A DNA stretch of 64,000 nucleotides. It comes from Flagellimonas algicola. GTDB taxonomy: Bacteria > Bacteroidota > Bacteroidia > Flavobacteriales > Flavobacteriaceae. Below, piece by piece: positions 1 to 8,950 of this stretch (positions are counted from its first letter, which is position 1; every line of letters starts with the position of its first letter). The notes beneath the pieces were generated by a model that worked only from the letters and a program-made list of their open reading frames with translations, was not told where the DNA came from and made no database searches. Location: the NCBI RefSeq assembly GCF_005937185.1, contig NZ_VCNI01000001.1:1794657-1858656 (forward strand). Direction: 5' to 3'. The position numbers and the translations under genes were made by a program.

Positions 1-1070
1 TATTTGCCCAAGAACACTCCCATAAAAGCTCAGGGGCATTAACGTATCCCGATGTTCCTGGGTACGTTACCTTAAAAACGGATTTTCACCAACATACCGT
101 TTTTTCCGATGGAAATGTTTGGCCCACCATTCGGATAATGGAAGCTCTCCGCGATAATTTGGATGCGGTTTCTTTGACCGAACATTTGGAATATCAGCCC
201 CATTCCGCAGACATTCCACATCCAGATAGAAACAGGGCCTATGAAATAGCCTTGCAGGAAGCTAAAGATCATGATTTGATGGTGATTGCGGGCTCTGAAA
301 TTACCAGGAAGGCACCTATGGGCCATAGCAATGCCATATTCATTTCGGATGCGAATAAGCTGCTTGTCGATAAGGCCGAAGACGCTTTTGCAGCGGCCAA
401 AAAACAAGGAGCCTTTGTGTTTTGGAACCATCCCGCTTGGCATCCACAAAATCCAACTGGAAATCCAAACCTCAGTGATTTCCAGAAAAATCGAATCAAA
501 AATGGGGAACTGCATGGAATGGAGGTTATTAATGACGCGGATTATACAGAGGAATCCTTGGCCATGGCCTTGGAGAACAATCTGACCATTATGGGAACAA
601 GCGATATCCATGGATTGGTGGATTGGCGGTTTAAGGAAAACGGACATGCCCGCCCTATTACCTTGGTTTTTGCCAAGGAGAAAACACCTGCTTCCCTAAA
701 GGAGGCCCTATTTGCTGGACGTACGGTAGCCGTATTCAATGAATTATTGGTAGGAAAGGAAGAAAACTTGAAACCTCTGATAAAGTCATGCATTGAAATA
801 GGCAAGGCCAGTTATATCAGCAACACTTCCATTGTTAGATTGGAATTGAAGAATAACTCTAGCAGTGATCTATTGCTGCAAAACAAAATGCCCTATAATT
901 TCTATTCCAACCCGCCCCTGTTTACGCTTCCAGCCCAAGGTTCCATTACTTTACAGATAAAAACACTGGAGCAAAAGGAGCAAATCATACTTTCTTTGGA
1001 AGCTGTTGGAGCCTATATTGCTCCCAAACAGCATCCCACCATTGAATGGGAAATAAATGTGGAAAACTAA
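1..1070 (+). CDS. PHP-domain phosphodiesterase (Sb-PDE-like), 5' truncated by window edge
   Basis: The reading frame is open from base 3, well upstream of the internal ATG at 138. It includes the segment TDFHQHTVFSDG just before that ATG, the HxH metal-binding start of a PHP fold. Further PHP-like metal positions follow (SLTEHLEY, a WNHP segment, TSDIHG). This matches the flavobacterial proteins annotated as Sb-PDE family phosphodiesterase, predicted metal-dependent phosphoesterases that are usually exported. The signal peptide would lie left of the window. The C-terminal 100 residues look like a beta-sandwich. The gene ends at 1070 and overlaps by a few bases the tail of the convergent small gene. 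Family is fairly sure; substrate is unknown. Confidence 0.85.
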   Translation, partial: FAQEHSHKSSGALTYPDVPGYVTLKTDFHQHTVFSDGNVWPTIRIMEALRDNLDAVSLTEHLEYQPHSADIPHPDRNRAYEIALQEAKDHDLMVIAGSEITRKAPMGHSNAIFISDANKLLVDKAEDAFAAAKKQGAFVFWNHPAWHPQNPTGNPNLSDFQKNRIKNGELHGMEVINDADYTEESLAMALENNLTIMGTSDIHGLVDWRFKENGHARPITLVFAKEKTPASLKEALFAGRTVAVFNELLVGKEENLKPLIKSCIEIGKASYISNTSIVRLELKNNSSSDLLLQNKMPYNFYSNPPLFTLPAQGSITLQIKTLEQKEQIILSLEAVGAYIAPKQHPTIEWEINVEN

Positions 1071-1342
1071 GCGACTGAAAACAAAGCCGAGCCATTGATA
1101 TCTCGGTCAAAATCAGCTTTGATTTTTTCTATAATGTCATATGGGGTATCCTCTGAAATCCAAACCCACTCATTTTTCAGGTCAACATCAAAATGGAATT
1201 TGGAAAAATCCAACAGGTGGTCTCCATCAAACTGGGACAGAAGAAACTTGGTGATTCTTGGTCTTAGTCTATATTCCAAATCAATACAGACCTTCTTTGT
1301 TGCTGGATCAGGGGTTCCAGATATTAGCCAGTTGAATTTCAC
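1067..1342 (-). CDS. small hypothetical protein (91 aa)
   Basis: A 91-residue protein with no family that I recognise. It is rich in aromatic and acidic residues with alternating hydrophobic strands, ends close to the stop of the convergent phosphodiesterase gene, and has a start (MKFNWLISG) in AT-rich intergenic DNA. The composition looks like real coding sequence, and the opposite-strand frame over the same bases does not. It may be a conserved flavobacterial protein of unknown role. Confidence 0.6.
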   Translation of the reverse strand: MKFNWLISGTPDPATKKVCIDLEYRLRPRITKFLLSQFDGDHLLDFSKFHFDVDLKNEWVWISEDTPYDIIEKIKADFDRDINGSALFSVA

Positions 1343-1425
1343 TACTTAATCTTAAAGGAACGAACAAGATAGTAAAAAGTTTCAACTAGATCCCATTGCA
1401 ATACTACTGTTCGACCAAGCTGCGA

Positions 1426-2631
1426 TTATTCCAGACCATCCACGTAATCCTGTAAGTAGGCGTAACGTTTGGTAAGCTTTCCATTTTGGGTCATACGGGA
1501 ACGGTCCAAAACTCCATCCTCATCGCCATTGAAAAAGGCTGGAATCACATATTTGGAAAAGGCTTCCCCAAACCCGGTGCTGGCATCACGCGGAAGTTCG
1601 CACGGAAGATTGTCCACCGCCATTACGGCAATTGCTTCCGGGTTTTTATAATCCACCTCGGTTTCGGATGCCGGGTCATACCCATAAATGGGGTCTGCCA
1701 CTTCAGAAGGTCTAATTGTACTAGCGACTGGCCCGTCAATATCGCAGCTAATGTCCGCCACTACCCTAATCTTAAAACTAGGGTTTTTCGCATCTTCTCT
1801 AGTATAGAGATAGGGCGCCCCGTCCCCATAAAAATGTCCGGCAATATAGAAGTCGGTCACCTCAGCAAATCGGAAAAAGTTGGATCTATATTCTTCTGGG
1901 TTGGCAAAAAAGTCGGCCTTGTTTCCACGCACCCCGTCTTTTCGTTTGTTGTATTCCGATGCATCTATCTGGCAATACACCGGTTCATCAAATTCATCTT
2001 TAAGGTATTCGGCCACATTGACTCTTTTAAGTCCCATTGCGTCCAGCATTTCGCGAGACCCATTGCCTACTCGGCCCCTGCCTGTAAGCAAGATTTTGAT
2101 ATTGGGCAGTTTTATTTTGTTCAGCTCATCAATCAACGCCTGCTGGTCTTTTAAGGTTTCGGCCTTGGGCAAATTGAAGCTATTGTATTTGAGTCCATAG
2201 GCCCTAATGCCGTTGTAGGCCCCCACAATGCCCGCGTATCTCCCAAAAGCCACCAAACGTTGCCCTTTGGAATTGGTGATGACCTCATGATCGTAGAGTT
2301 CGATATTTTTATCCAAGATAGCCTGCAACAGTTTTCGGTTATAAGGCTGTTTTTTGATGGTATGGGAAAAGAAAAAGTACTTTTTATTGGGTATTAAGGA
2401 TTCAATGGGAACCTCCTTTACACCAAGAAGTACGTCGCAATTGCTAACATCTTTAACAACAGGGAGATCCATTTCTTCATATTCGCTATCCGAAAAAACC
2501 CTGATGGGTGAAGTTTCCACCTGGATTTCTGCCTGTGGAAAACTGGATAACACACTTTTACATTCGGTTGGGGATAGCACCACCCTGCGGTCTGGTGGAT
2601 TCTTTCGCTCTTGGATTAGGCCGAATTTCAT
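1426..2631 (-). CDS. NAD(P)-dependent oxidoreductase, saccharopine dehydrogenase (LYS1)-like
   Basis: A 401-residue protein starting MKFGLIQERKNPPDRRVVLSP, typical of the N-terminal domain shared by alanine dehydrogenase, transhydrogenase and LYS1-type saccharopine dehydrogenases. The segment GRYAGIVGAYNG is characteristic of the LYS1 group. A Rossmann fold follows (IKILLTGRGRVGNGS, near residue 180) and would bind NAD(P). Length is right for the family. In Flavobacteriia this protein stands alone rather than in a lysine pathway operon, so the substrate is uncertain; an amino-acid dehydrogenase role is inferred from fold only. Confidence 0.85.
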   Translation of the reverse strand: MKFGLIQERKNPPDRRVVLSPTECKSVLSSFPQAEIQVETSPIRVFSDSEYEEMDLPVVKDVSNCDVLLGVKEVPIESLIPNKKYFFFSHTIKKQPYNRKLLQAILDKNIELYDHEVITNSKGQRLVAFGRYAGIVGAYNGIRAYGLKYNSFNLPKAETLKDQQALIDELNKIKLPNIKILLTGRGRVGNGSREMLDAMGLKRVNVAEYLKDEFDEPVYCQIDASEYNKRKDGVRGNKADFFANPEEYRSNFFRFAEVTDFYIAGHFYGDGAPYLYTREDAKNPSFKIRVVADISCDIDGPVASTIRPSEVADPIYGYDPASETEVDYKNPEAIAVMAVDNLPCELPRDASTGFGEAFSKYVIPAFFNGDEDGVLDRSRMTQNGKLTKRYAYLQDYVDGLE

Positions 2632-2720
2632 TAATTATATAACTTTTTGGTTGACCAATGTTGCAAACATAACATTTTGGCGGTAGGATTTCAAAACTTT
2701 TTTTGGAATGCTTTTTGGGG

Positions 2721-2728
2721 TACCTTTG
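2721..2728 (+). promoter_or_regulatory. candidate Bacteroidota promoter -7 element
   Basis: TACCTTTG followed by CA fits the Bacteroidota -7 consensus TAnnTTTG. A TTTG at 2702-2705 could be the -33 element, but the spacing of 15 is short. It points toward ssrA, about 280 bases downstream, so it may drive a precursor transcript of the tmRNA or of the structured element between them. Confidence 0.35.
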
Positions 2729-2779
2729 CAGGCCCTGCCTTATTTTAAAGGCATAGCAAACGTACGGAATTTGTTCCAT

Positions 2780-3008
2780 TTTGCGTTAGGGATAGCGGCA
2801 GGTACCCGCCAAAGGCGCGTACAGCCAATAGCCCGGTGCTCTGAAGCTTTAGCGAAAGAGTAAACGCCCACTTCTCGATACATCCCGAACACGTTCGGGA
2901 CACTCGAAGTGACGATAGTTCTTTGATAAAAAAATGAGAGGATTTTGTCCCGAAGCTAGTTCGGGACGTAATTCGTTTACGGTAAGCGAAGCTTACCTAA
3001 CTCATTAC
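2780..3008 (+). repeat. intergenic stretch with palindromes and a possible flavobacterial repeat RNA element
   Basis: No gene fits between 2632 and 3008. Around 2783-2850 the motif GCGTTAGGGATAGCGGC followed downstream by AGCCCGG resembles an intergenic element that I have seen repeatedly in Flavobacteriaceae (possibly the Flavo-1 RNA class; not verified). Two palindromes follow: TCCCGAAC/GTTCGGGA (2883-2900) and GTCCCGAA/TTCGGGAC (2947-2967). They share the same core and look like copies of one REP-like unit. Confidence 0.35.
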
Positions 3009-3404
3009 GGGGCCGACTGGTTTTGACAGCGAGACCATTGGCAATGTAAGCATGCCGAGCGCTGGGATATAGCTCGTTAATCTCATTTTCCACACTTTTA
3101 ATTGGCGATAATAATTACGCTCTTGCCGCATAATCTGAATTATAGTAAGATTTGCCTCGTTCCGACAAGGTCGGAAAGCGAGATGTTCCTGGATAGCCCT
3201 TGTTGACGGCGATTCGTTTTGGAGCACCATAAAAGTCAACATAAGGGTACAGTTTGCTTTGGCGGTACCACTAAAACTTTAAGAAGCTAAGTGTACAATA
3301 GGCGGTCTTTGGTCGGTTGTGCATCGAAAACTGAACAAGGACTAAGCATGTAGAAAGCATTGACTTTGCTTGTTTGGACGGGAGTTCGATTCTCCCCGGC
3401 TCCA
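3009..3404 (+). ncRNA. ssrA: transfer-messenger RNA (tmRNA)
   Basis: The 5' end GGGGCCGACTGGTTTTGACA is the hallmark tmRNA start. The 3' end has a T arm (GGGAG, TTCGATT, CTCCC) and an acceptor strand CGGCTCC that pairs with GGGGCCG. The terminal CCA is not encoded, as is usual in Bacteroidota. An internal frame GGC GAT AAT AAT TAC GCT CTT GCC GCA TAA gives the proteolysis tag GDNNYALAA. The RNA rescues stalled ribosomes with SmpB. Its 3' end is the insertion site of the island that follows. Confidence 0.96.
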
Positions 3405-3405
3405 C
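3391..3405. repeat. attL core at ssrA 3' end
   Basis: TCTCCCCGGCTCCAC, the 3' half of the tmRNA T arm and acceptor stem plus one base. It is directly repeated at 47715-47729. Insertion at this point leaves the tmRNA intact, the usual strategy of elements that use tRNA or tmRNA genes. Confidence 0.85.
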
Positions 3406-3427
3406 TTTTAGAGTACTAAATTTGATT

Positions 3428-3462
3428 AAAATCCTGTAAATCGTTGATTTACAGGATTTTTT
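3428..3462 (+). terminator. strong intrinsic terminator after ssrA
   Basis: AAAATCCTGTAAATC (3428-3442), a three-base loop, then GATTTACAGGATTTT with a T run. The stem is essentially perfect. It lies inside the left attachment core, so the tmRNA is now terminated by island-borne sequence. Confidence 0.85.
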
Positions 3463-3509
3463 AATTTTAATTATATTCAAATATACTCAAATAATATCAA
3501 ATTTTACTA

Positions 3510-3551
3510 CACCTATTCGGTGAGTACTTATCAAAAATAAAATACTCACCG
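3510..3551. repeat. island end motif, copy 1, with inverted repeat
   Basis: CACCTATTCGGTGAG (3510-3524) is shared with positions 19910 and 47639. Here CGGTGAGTA (3518-3526) is also followed by its perfect inverse TACTCACCG (3543-3551). The placement next to the attachment core and upstream of the integrase suggests recombinase arm sites or an operator of the integrase gene (inference). Confidence 0.6.
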
Positions 3552-3641
3552 ATTTCCTTGTAATTTACTGATTTTATGTTAATTACAAAATAGATATTTT
3601 TATTTTTTGTATCTTAGTTCACGTCCAAATAAGAACGGAAA

Positions 3642-4892
3642 ATGAATACATCTTTTGCTCAGCTATTTTATCTAAAAGGAAAACACTTCGAAAAACATGT
3701 AAAAGTCCCAATATACTTGCGTTTGACAGTAAATAGCAAACGAAGTGAATTGAGCATTTCTCGTAAAGTTGACCCTGAAAAATGGAATGCTCGGACGGGA
3801 AGAATGCGGGGTTCCGGTATGGAAGCGACACAATTAAATCAATACCTCGATATGATCCGGGCCAAGGTAAACAAAATACAGTTTCAATTGGTCGAGGAAG
3901 GAAATCCATTTACGGCTCTAGACATAAAGAATATTTATCAGGGTAAGGACAGGGAGGTAAAAATGCTTTTGGAGGTATTTGATGAGCACAACCGCCAAAT
4001 GAAAAGTCTGGTGGATAAGGAGTTTTCCATAAGCACCTGGAAGCGGTATTTTACTACCAAAAACCATATTGCCGAATTTATTTGTCATGAATACAAACGG
4101 GAAGACCTTCCGGTACAAGATGTAGACCTAAAGTTCATTACCCGTTTTGAATACTTTATGAAATCGGTTAAAGATTGCAACCATAATAGTGCACTGAAAT
4201 ACATTAACAATTTTAAAAAGATCGTTCGCCTGGCAGTTGCCAATGGTTGGATCGAGAGAGATCCTTTTTATAATTACAAAGTAAAATTCAAATGGGTCGA
4301 TCGCGAATTTCTGTCTGCTGAAGAACTGCAACGCTTGGTCGACCTAGAGATCAACTGGCCGCGAATTGCTGTGGTCAGGGATACGTTTGTATTCTGCTGC
4401 TATACGGGTCTCGCCTATATTGATGTAAAGAAGTTGAATAGAGATAATTTGGTCCGGAATATCGATGGAGAGTTATGGATCGAAGCGAAACGCACCAAAA
4501 CCAATGCAAAATTTAGCATGCCCTTACTCCCTGCAGCCCTTGCCATCTTAGAAAAGTACGAAGACCACCCCAAGGTAGTCAATGGCGAATGTGTGCTGCC
4601 TGTTTTGAGCAATCAGAAGTCCAATGCCTATCTGAAAGAGATTGCAGACCTCTGTGGCATTAAAAAGAATCTGACAACCCATTTGGCACGGCATACCTTT
4701 GCCACCACAGTAACACTCTCCAACGGTGTGCCCATCGAAACCGTTGGTAAAATGCTTGGGCATAAAGATTTACGGACTACACAACATTATGCCAAAATCA
4801 TCAATAAAAAGGTGGGGGATGATATGGCGGTTTTGAAGGGGAAGTTGGTGAGAATAGAGGACAAGGAACGAAGTAAGAAATTGAGAAAATAA
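3642..4892 (+). CDS. tyrosine recombinase / island integrase
   Basis: A 416-residue site-specific integrase. The N-terminus (1-90) is the arm-DNA-binding fold of Bacteroidota integrases; a SAM-like core-binding domain covers roughly 105-205; the catalytic domain is 220-390. Visible active-site residues are H347, R350 (HLARHTF), H374 (LGHKDLRTT) and the nucleophile Y383. The first box reads TGLAYIDVKKL (255-265), lacking the usual Arg, as is normal for the Bacteroidota conjugative-transposon group. The position directly after ssrA and facing away from it identifies it as the enzyme that inserted the island. Confidence 0.95.
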   Translation: MNTSFAQLFYLKGKHFEKHVKVPIYLRLTVNSKRSELSISRKVDPEKWNARTGRMRGSGMEATQLNQYLDMIRAKVNKIQFQLVEEGNPFTALDIKNIYQGKDREVKMLLEVFDEHNRQMKSLVDKEFSISTWKRYFTTKNHIAEFICHEYKREDLPVQDVDLKFITRFEYFMKSVKDCNHNSALKYINNFKKIVRLAVANGWIERDPFYNYKVKFKWVDREFLSAEELQRLVDLEINWPRIAVVRDTFVFCCYTGLAYIDVKKLNRDNLVRNIDGELWIEAKRTKTNAKFSMPLLPAALAILEKYEDHPKVVNGECVLPVLSNQKSNAYLKEIADLCGIKKNLTTHLARHTFATTVTLSNGVPIETVGKMLGHKDLRTTQHYAKIINKKVGDDMAVLKGKLVRIEDKERSKKLRK

Positions 4893-5199
4893 ACATTCTT
4901 TATTTGAACCTTTTAGGAAGACATTAAAAACCCCTCTGCACTATAAACTCTTTACAAAAGGTGCGTTCTGTTAAGAGTTTGGAAGTTATCTGCCTATATC
5001 CCGGCCAAATCTCTTTCCTACTTTAGATTGTATTTCAAAATATTGACCAGTTGTATAACTTGAAATACTGTCCTAAGAATTGGCTCGTTCATAAAGAAAC
5101 AATTATGATTAAAAAGAAAATTCTTCTATTTTTAAAGCCCTACTCTTACATGTTTTGGCTTATATTATGTCAAAGTAGCTACCAATACTATTTCGTAAT
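4893..5199. other. intergenic, nothing recognised
   Basis: AT-rich spacer between the integrase and the Lamassu-like operon. I see no gene, RNA or convincing repeat; it presumably holds the promoter of the defence operon. Confidence 0.5.
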
Positions 5200-6429
5200 A
5201 TGATTTCGAACCCCGATTCAATTCTTGATACAAATGATCCAGGGGATGATGTGTTGAGCAGATTTTCTTATCAAATTTACTATTCTGTCTTGGTTTCATT
5301 GTCGATCCTTGATTCCGAAAGAACTACAAAAGAGATTTACTGCGAGCAGTTTGAAGATATTCTTGCCAAAGAAAAGGATGGCAGATTTTTAGGCATTCAA
5401 GTAAAAACAAGAGCTTTACAACTGGGGCCTTTCAAAACAACAGACGCTGCGGTAATAAAGTCGTTAACAAGGTTTGTTGAGTTAGATTTAAAGTTTCCTT
5501 CGAAGTTTAGAAAATTCATACTTGTCTCTAATACGGCTTTTGCTCCGAACAACAAAAGTTTGAATGTCTGTATAAAGTTTGCTAAGGGTAATAATCAAAC
5601 AGAACTGCTCAAGCCACGATCTTCTTCAAACTCTTTGATAAATAAGGTTGCTATCAAACTAAAATGCGACAAAAGCGCAGTTATAGATACCTTAAAAAAA
5701 GTTGAGCTTCAGTCAGAATATGCGGACATAAAGAACTTACATCTATTCGTTCAAGATAAACTCAAAAAAAGCGGAGTAGTTCCAAATTTAAATCCTGGCG
5801 TGATTGAATCTGTTGTAGAGAAATTGTTCTCTTTTCATTTTAAGGCCAGTTCACTTCAAGGCGTTAGCAATGGTTTGGATTGCTATATTAGCAAAGGTAC
5901 TTCTGAAGAGGAAAAAATCAAAGAAGTACTCGAAGCAAAAAGAATTACGAAAAAGGATTTAGAGACGGTTATTAAAAGTGAAATTGAGAATCCTGTAACG
6001 TTGTATTTGAAAGATAGCCCTCAAATATCAGGTATCTCTAATTCCGATGAACTAATGACTGTAAAGATGGATGCGGGCCGTATAAGTTCGGAGAACATAG
6101 ACCTGAGCCGCGATTATAAATATTCCATGACAAACCATCTACTTTCCCTAATGTACAAGGAAGGCCCCGAAATTGCTGACAAAAAATATAATCAAATTAA
6201 GTTGATCGTTAATACGGAATGTCAAGAGGCATTTGATGAGTTTGAGGATAAGAATCTAGTGTTTGGCCAACAGATGCTAAAGAATATCCGTTCCAGGCTT
6301 AGGCTAATTTCGAAGAAAGATCAAGAGAGCGTGTTCAATGCAAGATATGAGCACTTGTTGGGAATGGTCGGCATCCTTACGGAGGAGTGCAAAGTATGGT
6401 GGAGTAAAAAATTCGAAATAAATGATTAG
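5200..6429 (+). CDS. Lamassu/ABC-3C effector with Cap4-type (DUF4297) nuclease domain
   Basis: A 409-residue protein. The start DPGDDVLSRFSYQIYYSVLVSL and the later EQFEDI (49-54) and GIQVKTR (65-71) give the acidic residue and QxK of a PD-(D/E)xK endonuclease of the DUF4297/Cap4 class. The rest (about 170-409) is helical and unrecognised. It is first in a three-gene operon with a small middle protein (8-bp overlap) and an SMC-like ATPase, the order seen in Lamassu and ABC-three-component systems. In that family the nuclease arm cuts DNA when the ATPase complex senses phage or plasmid DNA. Cap4 domains also occur in CBASS, but no nucleotide cyclase is present here. Confidence 0.8.
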   Translation: MISNPDSILDTNDPGDDVLSRFSYQIYYSVLVSLSILDSERTTKEIYCEQFEDILAKEKDGRFLGIQVKTRALQLGPFKTTDAAVIKSLTRFVELDLKFPSKFRKFILVSNTAFAPNNKSLNVCIKFAKGNNQTELLKPRSSSNSLINKVAIKLKCDKSAVIDTLKKVELQSEYADIKNLHLFVQDKLKKSGVVPNLNPGVIESVVEKLFSFHFKASSLQGVSNGLDCYISKGTSEEEKIKEVLEAKRITKKDLETVIKSEIENPVTLYLKDSPQISGISNSDELMTVKMDAGRISSENIDLSRDYKYSMTNHLLSLMYKEGPEIADKKYNQIKLIVNTECQEAFDEFEDKNLVFGQQMLKNIRSRLRLISKKDQESVFNARYEHLLGMVGILTEECKVWWSKKFEIND

Positions 6430-6967
6430 TGTTTTTGAATATCTTTTGGAATTAGAGAAAGAAGACGATAGTCATCTAGGTCGAATACTTGTCTTGTTGA
6501 ATGTTTTTGCAGGAATTGAAGGTAAGAAGGAAATAAAGGGTCTAACCAAGTTGGCAAAACTTGATTTTTTACTTAGATATCCTGTTTATTTAGAAAGAGC
6601 TATGAAGAAAGTACACCAGAACCCTGAGCGTGTAAAGATAAAGGAGTATGAAAAAAAGAATGTAGAGTCCAAGATGGTAAGATTTAAATATGGCCCTTGG
6701 GATTTTAGATATAGAAGATTCATCAACGAGCTTGTGGGAAGAGGCCTAGTCTACATCAGACCTGAAGGAAGGTCAATCTATTTAGGTGTTACAGACAATG
6801 GAAGAAAGATCTTCGAAGCCCTACAAAACGACCCTTGGCATGACGATATAATTTCAAGAGCTAAAATTATAAATTCCAACTTCAATAAATCGGGTACAAA
6901 CCTCATGAAGTTCATTTATGCAACCTTTCCAGAAATTGGCTCTCTTAAATATGGAACTAAAATTTAG
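6422..6967 (+). CDS. Lamassu LmuC-like / ABC-3C middle component
   Basis: A 181-residue mostly helical and basic protein. Its start overlaps the effector stop by 8 bp, and the ATPase gene starts 8 bp after its end. A winged-helix-like stretch is visible (GPWDFRYRRFINELVGRGLVY, then strand residues to about 125). The function is assigned from operon position and size: the small protein between nuclease and SMC ATPase in these systems. Confidence 0.65.
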   Translation: MISVFEYLLELEKEDDSHLGRILVLLNVFAGIEGKKEIKGLTKLAKLDFLLRYPVYLERAMKKVHQNPERVKIKEYEKKNVESKMVRFKYGPWDFRYRRFINELVGRGLVYIRPEGRSIYLGVTDNGRKIFEALQNDPWHDDIISRAKIINSNFNKSGTNLMKFIYATFPEIGSLKYGTKI

Positions 6968-6975
6968 TCAAAATT

Positions 6976-8913
6976 ATGTACTTCAAATTTGAATCATTAG
7001 TGCTTCAGGCCAGGAAAGAAAGAATAATGATAGATCTTTCTCATCAGATATCATTTTTTCATGGTCAAATAGGCTCTGGGAAATCTTCAATTGTGAGGTT
7101 AATCGATTTTATGATTGGTGGTAACTTGGAGTTTACCCCAGCCATACAACAGGAACTTGTTTCCAGCACAATGAATCTAAGAATCGGAAATAACGATGTT
7201 ATCTTAGAAAGAAAATTGGATTCAAGTAGTATACAAGTTACTTGGGAAAACGAAGCCAAAGAAAGGGCGACAGTTTCAGCTCCTTTAAGACTGGCGGACG
7301 CAGCTATATGGAACGATAATGTTTTTAATTTTAATGATCTTGTATTTTACCTTTTAGGTATGAATACTCCTATGGCCCTAAAAAGTAAGATTAACGAAGA
7401 TACTACCCAGATAAGGGTAGGTCTTCGTGATTTTATGTGGTATTGCTATTTGGATCAAGATCATTTGGACTCATCGTTCTTTCGATTGGAGGATACTTTC
7501 AAAAGAAATAAATCCAGAGACGTAATGAAATATGTACTGGGTTTTCATTCAGATACTCTTACACTGCTGGAGAGGGATCTGCTGAACGCGAAAGAGGAAA
7601 AAAATAATGCTATCAGCAATATAAAAAGCTTAAAAAATCTACTAACCAAATTTAACTTTGAAACTGCGGATGAAATTGAAAGCGATATTAATGCTGCTAG
7701 GGAATCTCTAACTGATTTAAAGTTAAGGAAGGAGAGACTGGAATCTACTTATTCGTCAGAGACACATATAGTGGATGAACTGAGAGTAGGAGCCAGAAAA
7801 AATTCCCGAAATCTCGAAAACAGCAAAAATGCCTTGTACGATTTGGAACAGCGGATATCCGAACAGGTATCTCTGAAAAATGAACTGTTGAGTTCAAAGT
7901 TTAAATTAGCACGATCCCTGTCGGTAGCTAATGTTTTGGACAATGTTAAGTTTGACTTATGTCCTTCTTGTGGATCCAATATCGAAGGCAGAAGAATTGA
8001 ACCTGAAACTTGTTATTTGTGCTGTTCCGACATTAGTAGTGACATGAATGATAGGACTAATGTAGAAAATCTAAAAATCGATCTTGATTCGAGAATTCTG
8101 GAATTAGAAAATTCCATTAGTATTCATAAAAAGGAGTTGGCACGTCAGAAAAGGTTAATCAAAAAACAAGAGAACTTCAGACGTAATATTGACTCGAGAA
8201 TTGATCAGGAACTAAAGAACTACGATTCAAGGTATCTAAGTCTATTTCGTGAGATTGACAGAAAAATAGCCACAATGGAAGAGCGCATTAAAGGTTATTT
8301 GAGACTTAAAGCAATACCTGATGAAATAGAATCCATTGAGAAGAAATTCTTAAAGATAGAATTGAGAGAGCAAAAAGCCAAAGAAAAAATATCCTTGGAG
8401 AGAAGCAAGTTGACAACCGCCAAGAAAATGGTCAGAGAACTAGAAGCTCAATTTAAAGATACGTTGGAGATAATTGGTTTTCCTGGTATAAACGAAAAAG
8501 ACAAGGTTAGTATCAATACTTCAACTTGGAACGTCTATGTATTACCAAAGGGACAAGATGCACTAAAATGGAGCTATGAAAATGCAGGAAGTGGCGGAAA
8601 GAAAACTTTGTTTAATGTGGCATATTTGCTGTCCTTACATATTGTGGCAAGCAATAATGACCTTCCATTACCGAATTTTGTAATAATAGATACTCCAATG
8701 AAGAATATCGGTGAAGATGTAAACCAGGCGATATTTGACAATTTTTATAAATTTCTTTATGATATTTCTCTCGACGAATTAAAGGACACTCAGTTTATTA
8801 TTATTGACAAAGATTTTGTACTGCCTGAATTTGAAGTTGATATGTCCGAGAGATATATGACACCGGATGATCCTGAGAATCCACCACTGATAACTTATTA
8901 TGAAGGCCCTTAA
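6976..8913 (+). CDS. Lamassu LmuB-like SMC/ABC ATPase with zinc hook
   Basis: A 645-residue Rad50/SMC-like ATPase. The Walker A is GQIGSGKSS (30-38). Long coiled coils (about 200-310 and 355-480) flank a hook with two CxxC pairs, C329/C332 and C346/C349. Near the C-terminus are an ABC-signature-like SGGKKT and a Walker B (FVIIDTPMKN). It would be the DNA-sensing motor of the complex with the two upstream proteins. It is smaller than housekeeping SMC and belongs to the defence class. Confidence 0.85.
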   Translation: MYFKFESLVLQARKERIMIDLSHQISFFHGQIGSGKSSIVRLIDFMIGGNLEFTPAIQQELVSSTMNLRIGNNDVILERKLDSSSIQVTWENEAKERATVSAPLRLADAAIWNDNVFNFNDLVFYLLGMNTPMALKSKINEDTTQIRVGLRDFMWYCYLDQDHLDSSFFRLEDTFKRNKSRDVMKYVLGFHSDTLTLLERDLLNAKEEKNNAISNIKSLKNLLTKFNFETADEIESDINAARESLTDLKLRKERLESTYSSETHIVDELRVGARKNSRNLENSKNALYDLEQRISEQVSLKNELLSSKFKLARSLSVANVLDNVKFDLCPSCGSNIEGRRIEPETCYLCCSDISSDMNDRTNVENLKIDLDSRILELENSISIHKKELARQKRLIKKQENFRRNIDSRIDQELKNYDSRYLSLFREIDRKIATMEERIKGYLRLKAIPDEIESIEKKFLKIELREQKAKEKISLERSKLTTAKKMVRELEAQFKDTLEIIGFPGINEKDKVSINTSTWNVYVLPKGQDALKWSYENAGSGGKKTLFNVAYLLSLHIVASNNDLPLPNFVIIDTPMKNIGEDVNQAIFDNFYKFLYDISLDELKDTQFIIIDKDFVLPEFEVDMSERYMTPDDPENPPLITYYEGP

Positions 8914-8950
8914 ATAAAAATGCTTCCAACGATTTAAAGAAACATCGAGA

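Noticed and set aside
1486-2154. 222-codon plus-strand frame
   Set aside because: Runs antisense through the saccharopine-dehydrogenase-like gene, whose motifs and length are convincing; the antisense product has no domain.
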